Source: an uncultured Ferrovum sp. (GTDB lineage Bacteria > Pseudomonadota > Gammaproteobacteria > Burkholderiales > Ferrovaceae). From it: DNA of 64,000 nt. The notes beneath the pieces were generated by a model that saw nothing but the letters and a program-made list of their open reading frames with translations, searched no databases and had not been told where the DNA came from. A program made the translations under genes and the position numbers. Positions 53,260-63,626 of this stretch are shown piece by piece (the first letter of the stretch is position 1; every line of letters begins with the position of its first letter). The stretch spans positions 93,172 to 157,171 of the forward strand of contig CAITLJ010000035.1 of assembly GCA_903893215.1 (NCBI GenBank), read 5' to 3'.

Positions 53260-54525
53260 TCAGGTTTTGAGGGCCGCAATCATTTCGCTGGTAATCAGGG
53301 TCACACCGCGGGCAGTGCGGTGAAAGCGGCGTGCGTCCTCTTCAGCATCCTCGCCGACCACCAGTCCGTCCGGGATCTTGCAGCCGCGATCCACCACCAC
53401 ATGGCTGAGCCGGGCGTGGCGCCCCACCTCCACCTCAGGCATCAACACCGACCATTGCACGTTGGCGTAGGAGTGCACCCGGACATTGGAGAACAGCAGC
53501 GAGCGATGCACCGAGCCGGAAATGATGCACCCGCCGGACACCGAGGACTCGATTGCCATCCCGCGGCGGTCCGCTTCGTTGTGCACGAACTTGGCAGGCG
53601 GCAACTGCTCCTGATACGTCCAGATCGGCCAGTGGGTGTCGTACAGGTTGAGCTCGGGAATGGTGGCTGTCAGATCGAGATTGGCCTCCCAGTAGGCGTC
53701 GATGGTGCCCACGTCGCGCCAGTAGGGCTGCTCGTTCTCGTCGGTCTTGACGCAGCTCAGGCCAAAAGGATGGGCAACCGCCACGCCCATCCTCACCACG
53801 TGCGGAATCAGGTCCTTGCCAAAGTCGTGACTGGAATCAGGGTCGGTATGGTCGCGCTGCAACTGCTCGAACAGGAACGACGCATTGAAAATGTAGACGC
53901 CCATGCTGGCCAGCGCCTTGTCGGGATGGCCTGGCATGGCCGGCGGGTTGGCCGGTTTCTCGATGAAGTCGATGATCTTCTGGCTTGCATTGACGGCCAT
54001 CACGCCAAATGCCGGGGCCTCTTCAATCGGCACCTCGATGCAGGCCACGGTGCACTGCGCGCCAGATCGTACGTGATCGGCGAGCATGATCGAGTAATCC
54101 ATCTTGTAGATATGATCCCCGGCCAGGATCACGATGAACTGGGCGCGACTGCCGCGGATGATGTCGATGTTCTGATAGACGGCGTCGGCGGTGCCCAGAT
54201 ACCAGTGCTCTTCGTCCACACGCTGCTGGGCCGGCAGCAGGTCAATGAACTCGTTCATTTCCGGCTTGAGGAAAGCCCAGCCGCGTTGCAGGTGGCGCAG
54301 CAGGCTGTGCGACTTGTACTGGGTGAGTACGCCCAGCCTGCGGATACCGGAGTTCAGGCAATTCGAGAGGGCAAAGTCGATGATGCGGAACTTGCCCCCG
54401 AAAAACACGGCTGGCTTGGCGCGCTTGTCGGTCAGGTGCTTGAGGCGGCTGCCGCGCCCGCCCGCCAGGATCAGCGCCACCGCCCGTTTGGGCAACTGCT
54501 GGCGCGCGTATGTGTCGTTGCTCAT
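53260..54525 (-). CDS. glgC: GlgC, glucose-1-phosphate adenylyltransferase
   Basis: 421 residues. Nucleotidyl-transfer signature [20 protein letters not shown] with [42 protein letters not shown] and a C-terminal left-handed beta-helix ([19 protein letters not shown]). Makes ADP-glucose, the regulated step of bacterial glycogen synthesis; Arg-rich N-terminal residues match the allosteric form. Start ATG 54525 ([15 protein letters not shown]) has GGAG upstream; the open frame to 54636 is not conserved. Head of the minus-strand glg operon, divergent from glgB. Confidence 0.95.
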   Translation of the reverse strand: MSNDTYARQQLPKRAVALILAGGRGSRLKHLTDKRAKPAVFFGGKFRIIDFALSNCLNSGIRRLGVLTQYKSHSLLRHLQRGWAFLKPEMNEFIDLLPAQQRVDEEHWYLGTADAVYQNIDIIRGSRAQFIVILAGDHIYKMDYSIMLADHVRSGAQCTVACIEVPIEEAPAFGVMAVNASQKIIDFIEKPANPPAMPGHPDKALASMGVYIFNASFLFEQLQRDHTDPDSSHDFGKDLIPHVVRMGVAVAHPFGLSCVKTDENEQPYWRDVGTIDAYWEANLDLTATIPELNLYDTHWPIWTYQEQLPPAKFVHNEADRRGMAIESSVSGGCIISGSVHRSLLFSNVRVHSYANVQWSVLMPEVEVGRHARLSHVVVDRGCKIPDGLVVGEDAEEDARRFHRTARGVTLITSEMIAALKT

Positions 54526-54628
54526 TGACTGCCATTCTCCTCGAGGTGTTCTTATCAAGCGAAGATCATGCCGATTCCGCGTCCACCCTTGCAGCGTGTA
54601 GTCTTGCACACTGGAGGCGCTGCACACC

Positions 54629-56974
54629 ATGCCCACCGGCAGTGCATCAGCCCCGACATTGTGCTTGCCGACCGGTCAACCCGCGAGGCAGCCCGGACAA
54701 GGCATGCCGATTCGTGCCGCCAACGAGGAGCCCGGTTTGTTGAACCCGCAATTCGAAGCCTTGCTGAGTGGGCAGTGCGCCACCCCGTTCGACGTGCTTG
54801 GCCCACAGCAGGATGGCAATGGCGGCCTGCGCCTGCGCGTTTGGCTGCCCGGCGCCGCCGGGGTGACCGCAGTGCTGGAAGACGGTCATACGTTGCCCCT
54901 GCAGCGCCTGCACGCAGCGGGTCTGTTCGAGGGTTGCCTGACCCAAGGACCGCAACCTGTGCCACCAGACGATCCGCAAACCTGCGGACATCAGGCACCC
55001 GTGGCGCAATGCCCCGCCTATCAGCTGCACATCGACTGGTCCGGCGTGGTGCAGGTTACCGAAGACCCCTATCGTTTCGGGTGCAGTATCGGAGACATGG
55101 ACCTGTGGCTGTTTGCCGAAGGTCGCCACACCCGCCCCTACACGTTTCTGGGTGCCCACCCGGCCACCCAGCAAGGCGTGACCGGCACCCGTTTCGCCGT
55201 CTGGGCGCCCAATGCCCGCCGGGTGAGCGTGACCGGCGATTTCAACACCTGGGATAGCCGTCGTCACTCCATGCAGCGACTGGCTGCTTCGGGCATCTGG
55301 TGCCTGTTCATTCCTGGCGTTACCCCTGGCAGTCGTTACAAGTTCGAGCTGTGCCTGAGCGACGGCCAGCTTGCCGAAAAATCCGATCCCTTCGGTTTCG
55401 GTGCCGAACTGCGGCCAGCCACGGCGTCGGTGGTGCAGGTGCTGCCCGACCTGGTTCCCTCAGGGGATCGCGCACGCCAGCAGGCCAACGCGCTCGATGC
55501 CCCGGTCAGCATTTACGAGGTGCATGCGGCCTCATGGCGACGTGTGCCCGAGCAGGACAACCGCTTTCTCGATTGGGATGAACTGGCCAGCACGCTGATT
55601 CCGTATGCTGCCGATCTTGGCTTCACGCACATCGAATTGCTACCGATTTCCGAGCACCCCTTCGATGGCTCCTGGGGCTATCAGCCGGTTGGCCTGTATG
55701 CGCCCACAGCACGCCATGGCGATGCCCAAGGCCTGTGCCGCTTCGTCCGGGCCGCCCACGCCAGCGGACTCGGCGTGATCCTGGACTGGGTACCTGGCCA
55801 TTTCCCGAGCGATGCGCATGGACTCGGCCACTTTGATGGTACCTGCCTGTATGAGCACGCCGACCCGCGCGAAGGGTTTCATCAGGACTGGAACACGCTG
55901 ATCTACAACTTTGGCCGCAACGAGGTGCGCAACCTGCTGGTGGGCAATGCACTTTACTGGCTGGAGCGGTACGGGGTGGACGGGCTGCGCGTGGATGCCG
56001 TGGCCTCTATGCTGTACCGGGATTACAGCCGCAAGGCCGGCGAGTGGATCCCCAACCGGAACGGCGGCCGTGAGAACCTCGAGGCGATCGGGTTCTTGCG
56101 CGAGATGAATGCAATCGTTGGCAATCAACGCCCAGAGGCCGTCACGGCGGCAGAGGAGTCCACCGCCTGGCCGATGGTGTCGCGCCCGCCCGACATGGGG
56201 GGTCTCGGCTTTCACTACAAATGGAACATGGGTTGGATGAACGACACCCTGCAATACATGCAGAAGGACCCGATCCATCGGCGCCACCACCACCATCAAC
56301 TGACCTTTGGCCTGGTGTATGCGTTTACCGAGAACTTCGTGCTGCCGCTCTCGCACGACGAGGTCGTGCACGGCAAGCGGTCGCTGCTGGGCAAGATGCC
56401 CGGCGACCGCTGGCAACAGTTTGCCAACCTGCGCGCCTATCTCGGTTTCATGTGGGGGCATCCGGGCAAGAAGCTGCTGTTCATGGGCGGCGAGTTCGCG
56501 CAGGCGGGCGAATGGGATCACGACCGCAGCCTGGACTGGCATCTGCTGCAGGACCCCGCCCATGCGGGGGTGCAGCGACTGGTGCGCGATCTCAATCACC
56601 TGTATCGCAGCGAACCAGCGCTCTACCGGCGTGACTGCACCACCGACGGCTTCGAATGGCTGGAAATGCACGATGCTGACCGCAGTGTGCTGGCCTTCGC
56701 GCGCCGCGGCAGCGGCGCAGACGCGCTGATGGTGGTGGTCTGCAATTTCACGCCAATGCCACGTCATGACTATCGCCTGGGCGTGCCCGGAGCCGGCCGC
56801 TATCAGGAGCGCCTGAATACCGACGCCGCCGCTTATGGGGGTTCGAACATGGGCAACGCCTTCGGCGAGGTGCAAGCTGAAGCCATTACCATGCACGGAC
56901 GTGCATGGTCCGTGAACCTTACCTTGCCCCCGCTGGGGGTCCTGTTCCTGCAATGGCACCCAGAGACCCGCTGA
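54629..56974 (+). CDS. glgB: GlgB, glycogen branching enzyme
   Basis: 781 residues, GH13 subfamily 9. Order: N1 domain (about 40-150), CBM48 ([20 protein letters not shown], 185-203), catalytic barrel with nucleophile D456 in [11 protein letters not shown], acid Glu in TAAEEST (509-510) and LSHDEVVHG, and a C-terminal beta domain. Makes alpha-1,6 branches. N-terminal start uncertain: ATG 54629 has GGAGG 11 bases upstream; ATG 54704 ([16 protein letters not shown]) is closer to usual homologue length but has a poorly spaced site. Divergent from glgC and overlapping glgX by 22 bases. Confidence 0.94.
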   Translation: MPTGSASAPTLCLPTGQPARQPGQGMPIRAANEEPGLLNPQFEALLSGQCATPFDVLGPQQDGNGGLRLRVWLPGAAGVTAVLEDGHTLPLQRLHAAGLFEGCLTQGPQPVPPDDPQTCGHQAPVAQCPAYQLHIDWSGVVQVTEDPYRFGCSIGDMDLWLFAEGRHTRPYTFLGAHPATQQGVTGTRFAVWAPNARRVSVTGDFNTWDSRRHSMQRLAASGIWCLFIPGVTPGSRYKFELCLSDGQLAEKSDPFGFGAELRPATASVVQVLPDLVPSGDRARQQANALDAPVSIYEVHAASWRRVPEQDNRFLDWDELASTLIPYAADLGFTHIELLPISEHPFDGSWGYQPVGLYAPTARHGDAQGLCRFVRAAHASGLGVILDWVPGHFPSDAHGLGHFDGTCLYEHADPREGFHQDWNTLIYNFGRNEVRNLLVGNALYWLERYGVDGLRVDAVASMLYRDYSRKAGEWIPNRNGGRENLEAIGFLREMNAIVGNQRPEAVTAAEESTAWPMVSRPPDMGGLGFHYKWNMGWMNDTLQYMQKDPIHRRHHHHQLTFGLVYAFTENFVLPLSHDEVVHGKRSLLGKMPGDRWQQFANLRAYLGFMWGHPGKKLLFMGGEFAQAGEWDHDRSLDWHLLQDPAHAGVQRLVRDLNHLYRSEPALYRRDCTTDGFEWLEMHDADRSVLAFARRGSGADALMVVVCNFTPMPRHDYRLGVPGAGRYQERLNTDAAAYGGSNMGNAFGEVQAEAITMHGRAWSVNLTLPPLGVLFLQWHPETR

Positions 56975-59046
56975 ACGCTTCCGCCCCGCTGCAACTCCTG
57001 ACCGGCCAACCTGCCCCGCTGGGGGCACATGCGGCTGCCGGCGGCTGCAATTTTGCGCTGTTCTCGGCCAACGCCACAGCGGTGGAACTGTGCCTGTTCA
57101 ATGCGGACGGCACCGAGGAGCTGACGCGACTGACACTGCCGACGTGCACCAACGGGGTGTGGCATGGCTGGCTGGCACAAGCGGCAGACGGGCTGGTTTA
57201 TGGTTACCGGGTGCATGGCCCCTGGGCCCCTGCGGAGGGCCACCGCTTCGATGCCCGCAAGCTGCTCCTCGATCCCTACGCGCGTGCGCTGGTCGGCACG
57301 TTCTCCTGGCAGCCGCAACATTTTTCGCATGATCCCGGGCGAACGATCGGGGCAGGAGCCGGTAACAACGCACCATGGATGCCTAAGGCACAGGTGGTCG
57401 CCGATACCTGGGACTGGGGAGACGACGCGCCGCCAGCCATCCCGCTGTCGTGCTCGGTGCTATATGAGGTGCATGTGCGCGGCTTCACGCAACTGCACCC
57501 CCAGGTCCCGGCGGCGCAGCGCGGCACCTATGCCGGCCTGGCCTCCGCGCCGGCGATCGCGCACCTGCAATCGCTTGGTGTGACCGCCGTCAACCTGCTG
57601 CCGGTGCATTACGCCATCGACGAGCAGCGCCTCGCGCAGATGGGCCTGCGCAATTACTGGGGCTACAACACCCTGGCCTACTTTGCGCCCGACCCGCGCC
57701 TGGCCGGTGGCCTGCCCAACCTGAGTGCGCGCGACGAATTCCGTCATATGGTGCGCAGCCTGCATGCCGCCGGCATCGAAGTGATCCTGGATGTCGTGTT
57801 CAACCATACCGCCGAAAGCGACGAACTGGGGCCCACGCTGAGCTTTCGCGGCATCGACAACGCCAGCTACTACCGGCTGCGCAGCGACCAGCCGGCGCTC
57901 TACGAAAACCACACCGGCTGCGGCAACACGCTCAAGCTCGCTCATCCCCGGGTGTTGCAGCTGGTGATGGACGCACTGCGTTACTGGGTGACGGACATGC
58001 ACGTCGATGGTTTTCGCTTCGATCTGGCCGCCACACTGGCACGCGAGGATCATGGCTTCGACGCTGGCAGCGGCTTCCTCGACGCGATCGGGCAAGACCC
58101 GGTGCTGTCACGCGTGAAGCTGTTCGCCGAGCCCTGGGATATCGGTCCGGGTGGCTATCAGCTCGGCCAGTTCCCGCCGGGCTGGACCGAATGGAATGAC
58201 CGCTTCCGTGACAGCCTGCGCGGCTTCTGGCTGCAGCGAAATCTGCCGCGCGGTGAACTGGCGCATCGGCTGTGCGCATCGAGCGACCTGTTCCGCGCGC
58301 GCGGCCGTGCCCCGCAAGCCAGCCTGAATTTCATCACCGCGCACGACGGCTTTACCCTGCGTGACCTGGTCAGCCATGACCACAAGCACAACCAGGCCAA
58401 CGGTGAGGACAACCGCGATGGCCACCACGACAACCGCAGCTGGAATTGCGGCGTGGAAGGCACCAGCAGCGATCCTGCTGTGCTGCATCGGCGGGCACGG
58501 CTGCAGCGTGCGCTGCTGGCCAGCCTGCTGCTGGCGCAAGGCGTGCCGATGCTGCTGGGTGGAGATGAACTGGGACGCACGCAGCAGGGCAACAACAATG
58601 CCTACTGTCAGGACAACGCGATCAACTGGTTCGACTGGTCGAATCCGGACCTGGCATTGATGGGTTTCGTGGGACAACTGATCAGGCTGCGTCAGCGCTT
58701 TCCGGCGCTACACAGCACCCGCTGGTTCGATGGCGTGGCGGATGCCGCTGGCGAACGTGACCTGACCTGGCTGGAACCGGACGGTCAGCCCGTGGGCGGG
58801 GACGCGTGGTGGAACGGCTGGCGGCCTGCGCTGGCATTTCGCCTTGCAGGCACGGAAGGCGGCCCAGCCCTGCTGGTACTGTTCAATGCCGGGGAGCAGG
58901 CACAAGACTTCACGCTGCCGCCCGGCCGCTGGTCAGTGCGGCTCGATACTCAAATCGATGCTGGCGCCCCGCTGGCCCCTTGCGGGATCGCCGGGATCGC
59001 CAGCGTGGCCCCACATTGCGTGCTGGTGCTGGCGGCCGGCCTGTAA
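56953..59046 (+). CDS. glgX: GlgX, glycogen debranching enzyme (isoamylase type)
   Basis: 697 residues, GH13 subfamily 11. CBM48 at the N-terminus ([16 protein letters not shown]), then catalytic motifs [21 protein letters not shown] (nucleophile Asp), FAEPWDIG (acid Glu) and [14 protein letters not shown] with YHQD-like [12 protein letters not shown] downstream. Removes short branches left by glycogen phosphorylase. ATG 56953 lies within the end of glgB, so expression is coupled. No phosphorylase gene (glgP) is present in the window, although GlgX normally works after it. Confidence 0.94.
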   Translation: MAPRDPLNASAPLQLLTGQPAPLGAHAAAGGCNFALFSANATAVELCLFNADGTEELTRLTLPTCTNGVWHGWLAQAADGLVYGYRVHGPWAPAEGHRFDARKLLLDPYARALVGTFSWQPQHFSHDPGRTIGAGAGNNAPWMPKAQVVADTWDWGDDAPPAIPLSCSVLYEVHVRGFTQLHPQVPAAQRGTYAGLASAPAIAHLQSLGVTAVNLLPVHYAIDEQRLAQMGLRNYWGYNTLAYFAPDPRLAGGLPNLSARDEFRHMVRSLHAAGIEVILDVVFNHTAESDELGPTLSFRGIDNASYYRLRSDQPALYENHTGCGNTLKLAHPRVLQLVMDALRYWVTDMHVDGFRFDLAATLAREDHGFDAGSGFLDAIGQDPVLSRVKLFAEPWDIGPGGYQLGQFPPGWTEWNDRFRDSLRGFWLQRNLPRGELAHRLCASSDLFRARGRAPQASLNFITAHDGFTLRDLVSHDHKHNQANGEDNRDGHHDNRSWNCGVEGTSSDPAVLHRRARLQRALLASLLLAQGVPMLLGGDELGRTQQGNNNAYCQDNAINWFDWSNPDLALMGFVGQLIRLRQRFPALHSTRWFDGVADAAGERDLTWLEPDGQPVGGDAWWNGWRPALAFRLAGTEGGPALLVLFNAGEQAQDFTLPPGRWSVRLDTQIDAGAPLAPCGIAGIASVAPHCVLVLAAGL

Positions 59047-59083
59047 TGCAGCGGCAAGGCGATCGCGCCGCAGCCAGTCCGCG

Positions 59084-59926
59084 TCAGCGGCTCATCATCT
59101 TTCGCGCCGCAAATACCACCAGTGGCTGATACCAGGAGCCAAGCACCCGGACCAGCAGATCCAGGAACTTGGCATCCAGGCCAACCAGCACCCGGCGCTT
59201 GTTGCGCTCCACCCCGCGCAGGATCTGCAGGGCGGCACTCTCGGCAGTGGTGGCATTGAGCAGCTTGTCGAAGCGCGCGCGCGCGACTTCGGCATCCTGG
59301 CCGGTGTGCGCCTGGATACTGCCGTCCATCCGCGCGGTGCGTGCGATGTTGGTGCGGATACCGCCGGGGTGAACACAGGTGGCACTGACACCGCAGGCCG
59401 CCATGTCGAGTTCCTGGCGCAACGCTTCGGTAAAGCCGCGCACGGCAAATTTGCTGGCGTTGTAGGTACCCTGGCTAGGCTGGGCCATCAGGCCAAACAA
59501 GCTGGAGGTGTTGATCACGTGTCCTTCGCCGGCACGCTTCAGATGGGGCAGGAAGGCTTGGGTACCCCAGACCACACCCCAGAAATTGATGCCCATGATC
59601 CACTCGAAATCTTCGGGCTTGACCGTGTCGAGGAAAGCGCCAAGCGCCACACCCGCGTTGTTGAAAATCAGGTTGACCTTGCCATGATCGGTAGCCACCT
59701 GGTCAGCCCAGGCAAACACGGCGGCGCGGTCCGCCACGTCGAGTGCGGTGGTGGTCACCTTGACGCCCAGCTTGCCGACCAGCGCAGCTGTTTCAGCCAG
59801 ACCCGCCTGGTTTACGTCACTGAGGGCAAGGTGACAACCTCGACGGGCCAGCTCGAGTGCCAGCGTGCGGCCCATGCCGGAGGCGGCACCAGTAATCGCA
59901 GCAACTTTATTCTTGAAATTGTTCAT
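59084..59926 (-). CDS. Short-chain dehydrogenase/reductase
   Basis: 280 residues, classical SDR. Cofactor loop ITGAASGMGRTLALELA, acidic LSDVNQ after strand 2 (favours NAD(H)), NNAGVALG, catalytic Ser in INTSSLFG and Tyr-Lys in YNASKFAV. The C-terminus (LVGLDAKFLDLLVRVLGSWY) is membrane-associating in look, as in many lipid-modifying SDRs. Substrate unknown. Upstream it has two palindromes; one of them matches the fatty-acid-type site in front of fadH, which hints at a lipid role. Convergent with glgX (37 bases apart). Confidence 0.85.
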   Translation of the reverse strand: MNNFKNKVAAITGAASGMGRTLALELARRGCHLALSDVNQAGLAETAALVGKLGVKVTTTALDVADRAAVFAWADQVATDHGKVNLIFNNAGVALGAFLDTVKPEDFEWIMGINFWGVVWGTQAFLPHLKRAGEGHVINTSSLFGLMAQPSQGTYNASKFAVRGFTEALRQELDMAACGVSATCVHPGGIRTNIARTARMDGSIQAHTGQDAEVARARFDKLLNATTAESAALQILRGVERNKRRVLVGLDAKFLDLLVRVLGSWYQPLVVFAARKMMSR

Positions 59927-59982
59927 GAGGCGGAGTCCGGGTCGAAAGGATGGGGAACGCAGGATCGGCGCGCCGCAGCAAA

Positions 59983-60041
59983 TTGACGACGCAGCTCGTC
60001 AATTTACAAGCAGCGCGCACGCGCGTCAAACGGCCGTTTGA
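59983..60041. promoter_or_regulatory. Two palindromes upstream of the SDR gene
   Basis: TTGACGA-CGCAGC-TCGTCAA (59983-60002) is a 7-bp inverted repeat with a 6-base spacer. TCAAACGGCCGTTTGA (60026-60041) is a perfect 16-bp palindrome fitting the PsrA-type CAAAC-N4-GTTTG consensus. Both lie in the 228-base gap between the divergent SDR and MAPEG genes, 57-115 bases from the SDR start; the gap holds no gene. Confidence 0.6.
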
Positions 60042-60154
60042 ATCGATGTGTTTCCCAGCGTGCTGCCAACGGCGCCGCCCCGCAACTCGCCCAACGCTGT
60101 TTTCTTCGATTACAGTGAATGCACGCTTGAAATAATAATACCCAGGGAGATCCC

Positions 60155-60556
60155 ATGACCATTGCCAATACCTGCGTGGTGATTGCCGCCATCCTGCCGG
60201 TCCTCACGGTAGGATCGGCCAAGTTCAGCACGGCGCGCCTGCGCCGAAGCGAAGGAGGCTACGACAACAACGAACCGCGCAGCTGGACCAACCGTCTGGA
60301 TGGCTGGAAGGCACGCGCCGTGGCGGCGCAGAACAATGGCTTCGAAGCGCTGCCCATATTTGTGTTTGCGGTGCTGGCCGCACAACAGGCGCAACTTAGC
60401 CAGGAGCGCACCGACCATCTGGCTTTGGCCTTCATTGCGCTGCGACTGGTTTACACCGCGGTCTATCTGGCCGATCTGGCTGCAGTGCGCTCGCTGGTCT
60501 GGTTTGCCGCGCTGGTCGCATCCATCGCCATCGTGAGTCCGGTGCTGGGCGGCTAG
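60155..60556 (+). CDS. MAPEG-family membrane protein
   Basis: 133 residues with four membrane helices. Residues 40-75 (RSWTNRLDGWKARAVAAQNN and GFEALPIFVFAV) carry the MAPEG pattern of charged residues followed by N-x-x-E and A-x-x-P positions. Eukaryotic members are eicosanoid/glutathione enzymes; bacterial ones are mostly uncharacterised. GGGAGA lies 6 bases before the ATG. The NnrU gene follows 6 bases downstream, so they form an operon. Confidence 0.85.
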   Translation: MTIANTCVVIAAILPVLTVGSAKFSTARLRRSEGGYDNNEPRSWTNRLDGWKARAVAAQNNGFEALPIFVFAVLAAQQAQLSQERTDHLALAFIALRLVYTAVYLADLAAVRSLVWFAALVASIAIVSPVLGG

Positions 60557-60562
60557 GGCATC

Positions 60563-61141
60563 ATGGCCTGGCTGATCGTTGGTCTGGTGCTGTTCCTTGG
60601 CGCGCATTCCACCCGCATCCTTGCCGAAAACTGGCGCAGTCGCACCATCGGGCGTATCGGTGCGCAGCGCTGGAAGGGGGGCTACACGCTGGTATCCCTG
60701 GCCGGCTTCGGCCTGCTGATCTGGGGCTTTGGTCAGGCACGCATGGCACCGGTAGTGCTCTGGTCGCCACCGCACGGCATGCGCCACCTCACCGCCCTGC
60801 TGACCCTCGTCGCATTCATCCTGCTGGCAGCGGCCAACGTACCGGGCAATGCGGTCAAGGCGCGGTTGCAGCACCCGATGGTGCTGGCGGTCAAGCTCTG
60901 GGCCCTCGCGCACCTGCTTGCCAACGGCAACCTTGCCCATGTGGTGCTGTTCGGCAGTTTTCTGGTCTGGGCAGCGCTCAATTTCCGTGCGGCGCGCGGG
61001 CGCGATCAACTCGCCAGCATCGTCTATCCGGCCGGTCGCACGGGCGCCACAGTCATCACCGTCCTGGTCGGCATCGCCGCCTGGGCCGGCTTTGCCTTTT
61101 GGGCACACGCCGCGTGGATCGGCGTCAGTCCCCTGGAGTGA
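60563..61141 (+). CDS. NnrU-family membrane protein
   Basis: 192 residues, about five membrane helices. WLIVGLVLFLGAHSTRILA, RWKGGYTLVSLAGFGLLIWG, HPMVLAVKLWALAHLLANG and VLFGSFLVWAALNF are NnrU landmarks. NnrU was first linked to nitrite/nitric oxide reductase expression; its kin include isoprenoid-lipid and carotenoid Z-ISO proteins that bind heme, and the conserved HPM and AHL histidines are present. Operon with the MAPEG gene; convergent with the alpha/beta hydrolase gene. Confidence 0.88.
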   Translation: MAWLIVGLVLFLGAHSTRILAENWRSRTIGRIGAQRWKGGYTLVSLAGFGLLIWGFGQARMAPVVLWSPPHGMRHLTALLTLVAFILLAAANVPGNAVKARLQHPMVLAVKLWALAHLLANGNLAHVVLFGSFLVWAALNFRAARGRDQLASIVYPAGRTGATVITVLVGIAAWAGFAFWAHAAWIGVSPLE

Positions 61142-61153
61142 TCCGGGTCCGGT

Positions 61154-62734
61154 TCACCCCGGCATGATCGGGAAGGTGACGCCGATTGCCCAGGCCAGCA
61201 TCAGCGCGCACGCCACGCCCCCCACCAGCGGATTGCCGGTGCGCTCATAGGTCCACCGACTGAGCAGTCCGAAGATCAGGAAGAACAGCACGATCATCGG
61301 CAGGATCAGCACCAGAAAGAACAGGCGCTGAAAGTCCAGCGCCACCGCCAGGGCCAGCGAGAGCACCAAGGCAAGCTTGGTGACGGCATAGGCACCGCGC
61401 GCCGCGCCGACGCCCGTGGTCAGCCATTCGTCAGCAAGCACATACAGCAAGGTACCCGGCAGCATCACCGCGATCAGCAGCACGCGGGTGGTGCCGGGCA
61501 CAAAGTTGGTGAAGAAGCTGTTTACCGGCCAGACCACGGCCATGAAGGTAAAGGTAACGGCGGCAAGGCTCGCCAGCACGCCCGGTAGCCAACCGGACAC
61601 GATGATCGGGCGCGTGGTGCTGGCCAGCGACACCCGCCGGCTGGTGGCTGCTTCCGCGCCAGACAAGCGCTGACCCGCGCGCCAGCGCAGGCACGACAGT
61701 GTCAGCAGTCCATACATGCCAAAGTGCACCGACAGATAATCCCCCACCAGCACAGGCAGAAAATGCGTGGGCAGGACACGCAGCACCAAGGGTGTCAGCA
61801 CCATCGGCAACCCCACTGGCCACCACTGCTTGCGCCAGGCCAAGCCTGCGCCGAGTGCTGGCACAGCCAGACGCGGCAGGCCAGCAGCCAGCGGTCGGCC
61901 GAGCAGGACCAACCCTGCCAGCAGCACCAGGATCCACGGCCCCCTCGAGTTGATCACCACCGGCGCCGAACGGTGGGTGCCAAAGGCCTGATCCAGCCAC
62001 GCCAGCGCAGCACGCTGACTGTCCTGACTAAACAACACGCTCAGATGCTCGGTCCCCGGGCTGAAGCTGGTGCGGCGGGCCGTCTGCTGCGCGAAGTCAC
62101 CGTAGGTCACGCCTGGCTTGGCGCTCAGCGGTGCCGTGGCAAGCCCCACGGCACGCAGGGCCTCGCGCTTGAGTGCTCCCTCCCAGTCCCCAACGATGAT
62201 CAGCAGGTTGGCGGGTGTTGCAGCCGTCACTGCCGGCGAGTACATGGATACGGCGACGGTGGCCACAATGTCCGGGTTCTGCTCGGCGTAGCGCACCACA
62301 ATGTCGCTGGCCATCGAATGCCCCAGCACAGCCATGCGTCCGTCCCCCATCGGTCGCACCTGGCGCCCGACGGCCGTCAACTCGGCCAGCAGGCGCTGCG
62401 TTGCACCGCTGACCTTGGCAATGTCGCCCGACAGTGGCGCCGGGTTGCGGCCGTGCCCCGGAAAATCGAAGGTGACCGCCAGATAGCCGTTACGGGCAAA
62501 GGTGAGTGCAAAGGACTGCATCAGTTGCTGTGATCCGGCAAAGCCATGGGCAATCACAACCATCGGTGCGGAGTGCACGCCAACCGGCCGGTACAGGGTG
62601 GCCGGAGTGGAGCCCAGGTCGAGGCGGGTGATCTCCACGCCACGCTCGGCTGCCAGCAGTTGCCAGAGGGCATAAATTGCGGCGAGCAGTCCCAGCAGGA
62701 CCCGAAACCGGTTGGATGCGCGTTGCGTGGTCAT
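61154..62734 (-). CDS. Alpha/beta hydrolase fused to a multi-helix membrane domain
   Basis: 526 residues. After an N-terminal anchor (VLLGLLAAIYALWQLLAA), residues about 45-265 are an alpha/beta hydrolase: oxyanion loop VIAHGFAGSQQ, FDFPGHGRNP, nucleophile Ser in VLGHSMASDI and a late His in PGTEHLSVLF. Residues about 275-526 are a membrane domain of roughly seven or eight helices (WILVLLAGLVLLG to MLAWAIGVTFPIM). Function of the fusion is unknown; a lipid or exported ester substrate is likely. Start ATG 62734 (MTTQRASNRFR) is chosen over an upstream ATG at 62776 whose extra residues (MLTCKTCPARFG) look non-coding. Confidence 0.8.
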   Translation of the reverse strand: MTTQRASNRFRVLLGLLAAIYALWQLLAAERGVEITRLDLGSTPATLYRPVGVHSAPMVVIAHGFAGSQQLMQSFALTFARNGYLAVTFDFPGHGRNPAPLSGDIAKVSGATQRLLAELTAVGRQVRPMGDGRMAVLGHSMASDIVVRYAEQNPDIVATVAVSMYSPAVTAATPANLLIIVGDWEGALKREALRAVGLATAPLSAKPGVTYGDFAQQTARRTSFSPGTEHLSVLFSQDSQRAALAWLDQAFGTHRSAPVVINSRGPWILVLLAGLVLLGRPLAAGLPRLAVPALGAGLAWRKQWWPVGLPMVLTPLVLRVLPTHFLPVLVGDYLSVHFGMYGLLTLSCLRWRAGQRLSGAEAATSRRVSLASTTRPIIVSGWLPGVLASLAAVTFTFMAVVWPVNSFFTNFVPGTTRVLLIAVMLPGTLLYVLADEWLTTGVGAARGAYAVTKLALVLSLALAVALDFQRLFFLVLILPMIVLFFLIFGLLSRWTYERTGNPLVGGVACALMLAWAIGVTFPIMPG

Positions 62735-62872
62735 CGATGAACCAAAGCGAGCAGGGCAGGTTTTGCAGGTTAGCATCCTGTCGGCAGGCAGCGCCTGCGT
62801 TCGCTGACGAACGGCCAGGCGACACCGATCACCGCAAGATCAGCATCTGTAAATCTGCTGAAGGTGCCCGTC

Positions 62873-63169
62873 ATGCTGCCGAGATCCGATCCGAAACCAT
62901 CCGCCCTCACCCTGTGTGCAATGATGCTGCCCGGGCTCTTGCTGTCGAGTCTTGCACTGGGGCTGACCGGCTGTTCCAGTCACTACATGGTGCACGATCC
63001 GGCCAGTGGCAATAACTACTTCACCCGCGATGTTGATCGCACTGGCGACGCCGGCGCAGTGCGCTTCAGGGACGAGGCCACTGGCGCCCGGGTGATCATT
63101 CCGCAATCGGAAGTGCGCAAGGTGAGCGCGGACGAGTACGAGGCAGGCCTGCGCCACGAAACCAAATAG
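62873..63169 (+). CDS. Small predicted lipoprotein
   Basis: 98 residues. Signal peptide with lipobox LGLTGC (Cys near residue 34), then a short domain SSHYMVHDPASGNNYFTRDV and GARVIIPQSEVRKVS resembling a small SH3-like (YgdI/YgdR) outer-membrane lipoprotein fold. AAGGTG lies 6 bases before ATG 62873; a GTG 9 bases earlier is less likely. Function unknown. Confidence 0.78.
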   Translation: MLPRSDPKPSALTLCAMMLPGLLLSSLALGLTGCSSHYMVHDPASGNNYFTRDVDRTGDAGAVRFRDEATGARVIIPQSEVRKVSADEYEAGLRHETK

Positions 63170-63227
63170 TCCTGCTGGCCGCAACGCCCCTTGGATGCCC
63201 GCATCCGCCCCAAACCGGGCATCCGGC

Positions 63228-63626
63228 CTACCAGAGTCGCTGGGCAGCGAAACTGTCGAAAAGGGCTTCGTTCGAGACCAGCACCATTCCTTCAGCCTGC
63301 ACCTGAGCAATTAGCAAGCGATCGAATGGATCCTTGTGGGCGATGTTCATCTCACCAGCAAGCCTGGCATGGCGGACACTGATGGGCAGTTCCGAGAAGC
63401 CCTGATCGGCAACAATGGCCTCGAAGTTCTGCGCAAGCAGCACCGCGCCCGGAAGTTTGCCGATCCGGAACTTGGTGGCGACCTCCATGGCCGAGGCTGC
63501 GCTCACTGCGACGCTGTTTGCCAGATCAGAAATAGCGTCACGGGCACGGCGACTGAGCGCCTCGTCACCGGCCAGCCACCAGATCAGCGCATGCGTGTCG
63601 AGCAGGAGCTTCAAACCAACTGCCAC
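63228..63626 (-). CDS. PIN-domain toxin (VapC-like ribonuclease)
   Basis: 132 residues. PIN fold with acidic metal-binding residues in LLLDTHALIWWL, the conserved Glu in SAMEVATKFRIG and Asp in AHKDPFDRLLIAQ. The LDTHALIWW type belongs to a PIN subgroup normally paired with Phd-like antitoxins. Acts as an Mg-dependent RNase. Start GTG 63626 overlaps the antitoxin gene by 16 bases; a TTG at 63614 with a TTGA overlap to the antitoxin stop is an alternative. Confidence 0.9.
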   Translation of the reverse strand: MAVGLKLLLDTHALIWWLAGDEALSRRARDAISDLANSVAVSAASAMEVATKFRIGKLPGAVLLAQNFEAIVADQGFSELPISVRHARLAGEMNIAHKDPFDRLLIAQVQAEGMVLVSNEALFDSFAAQRLW

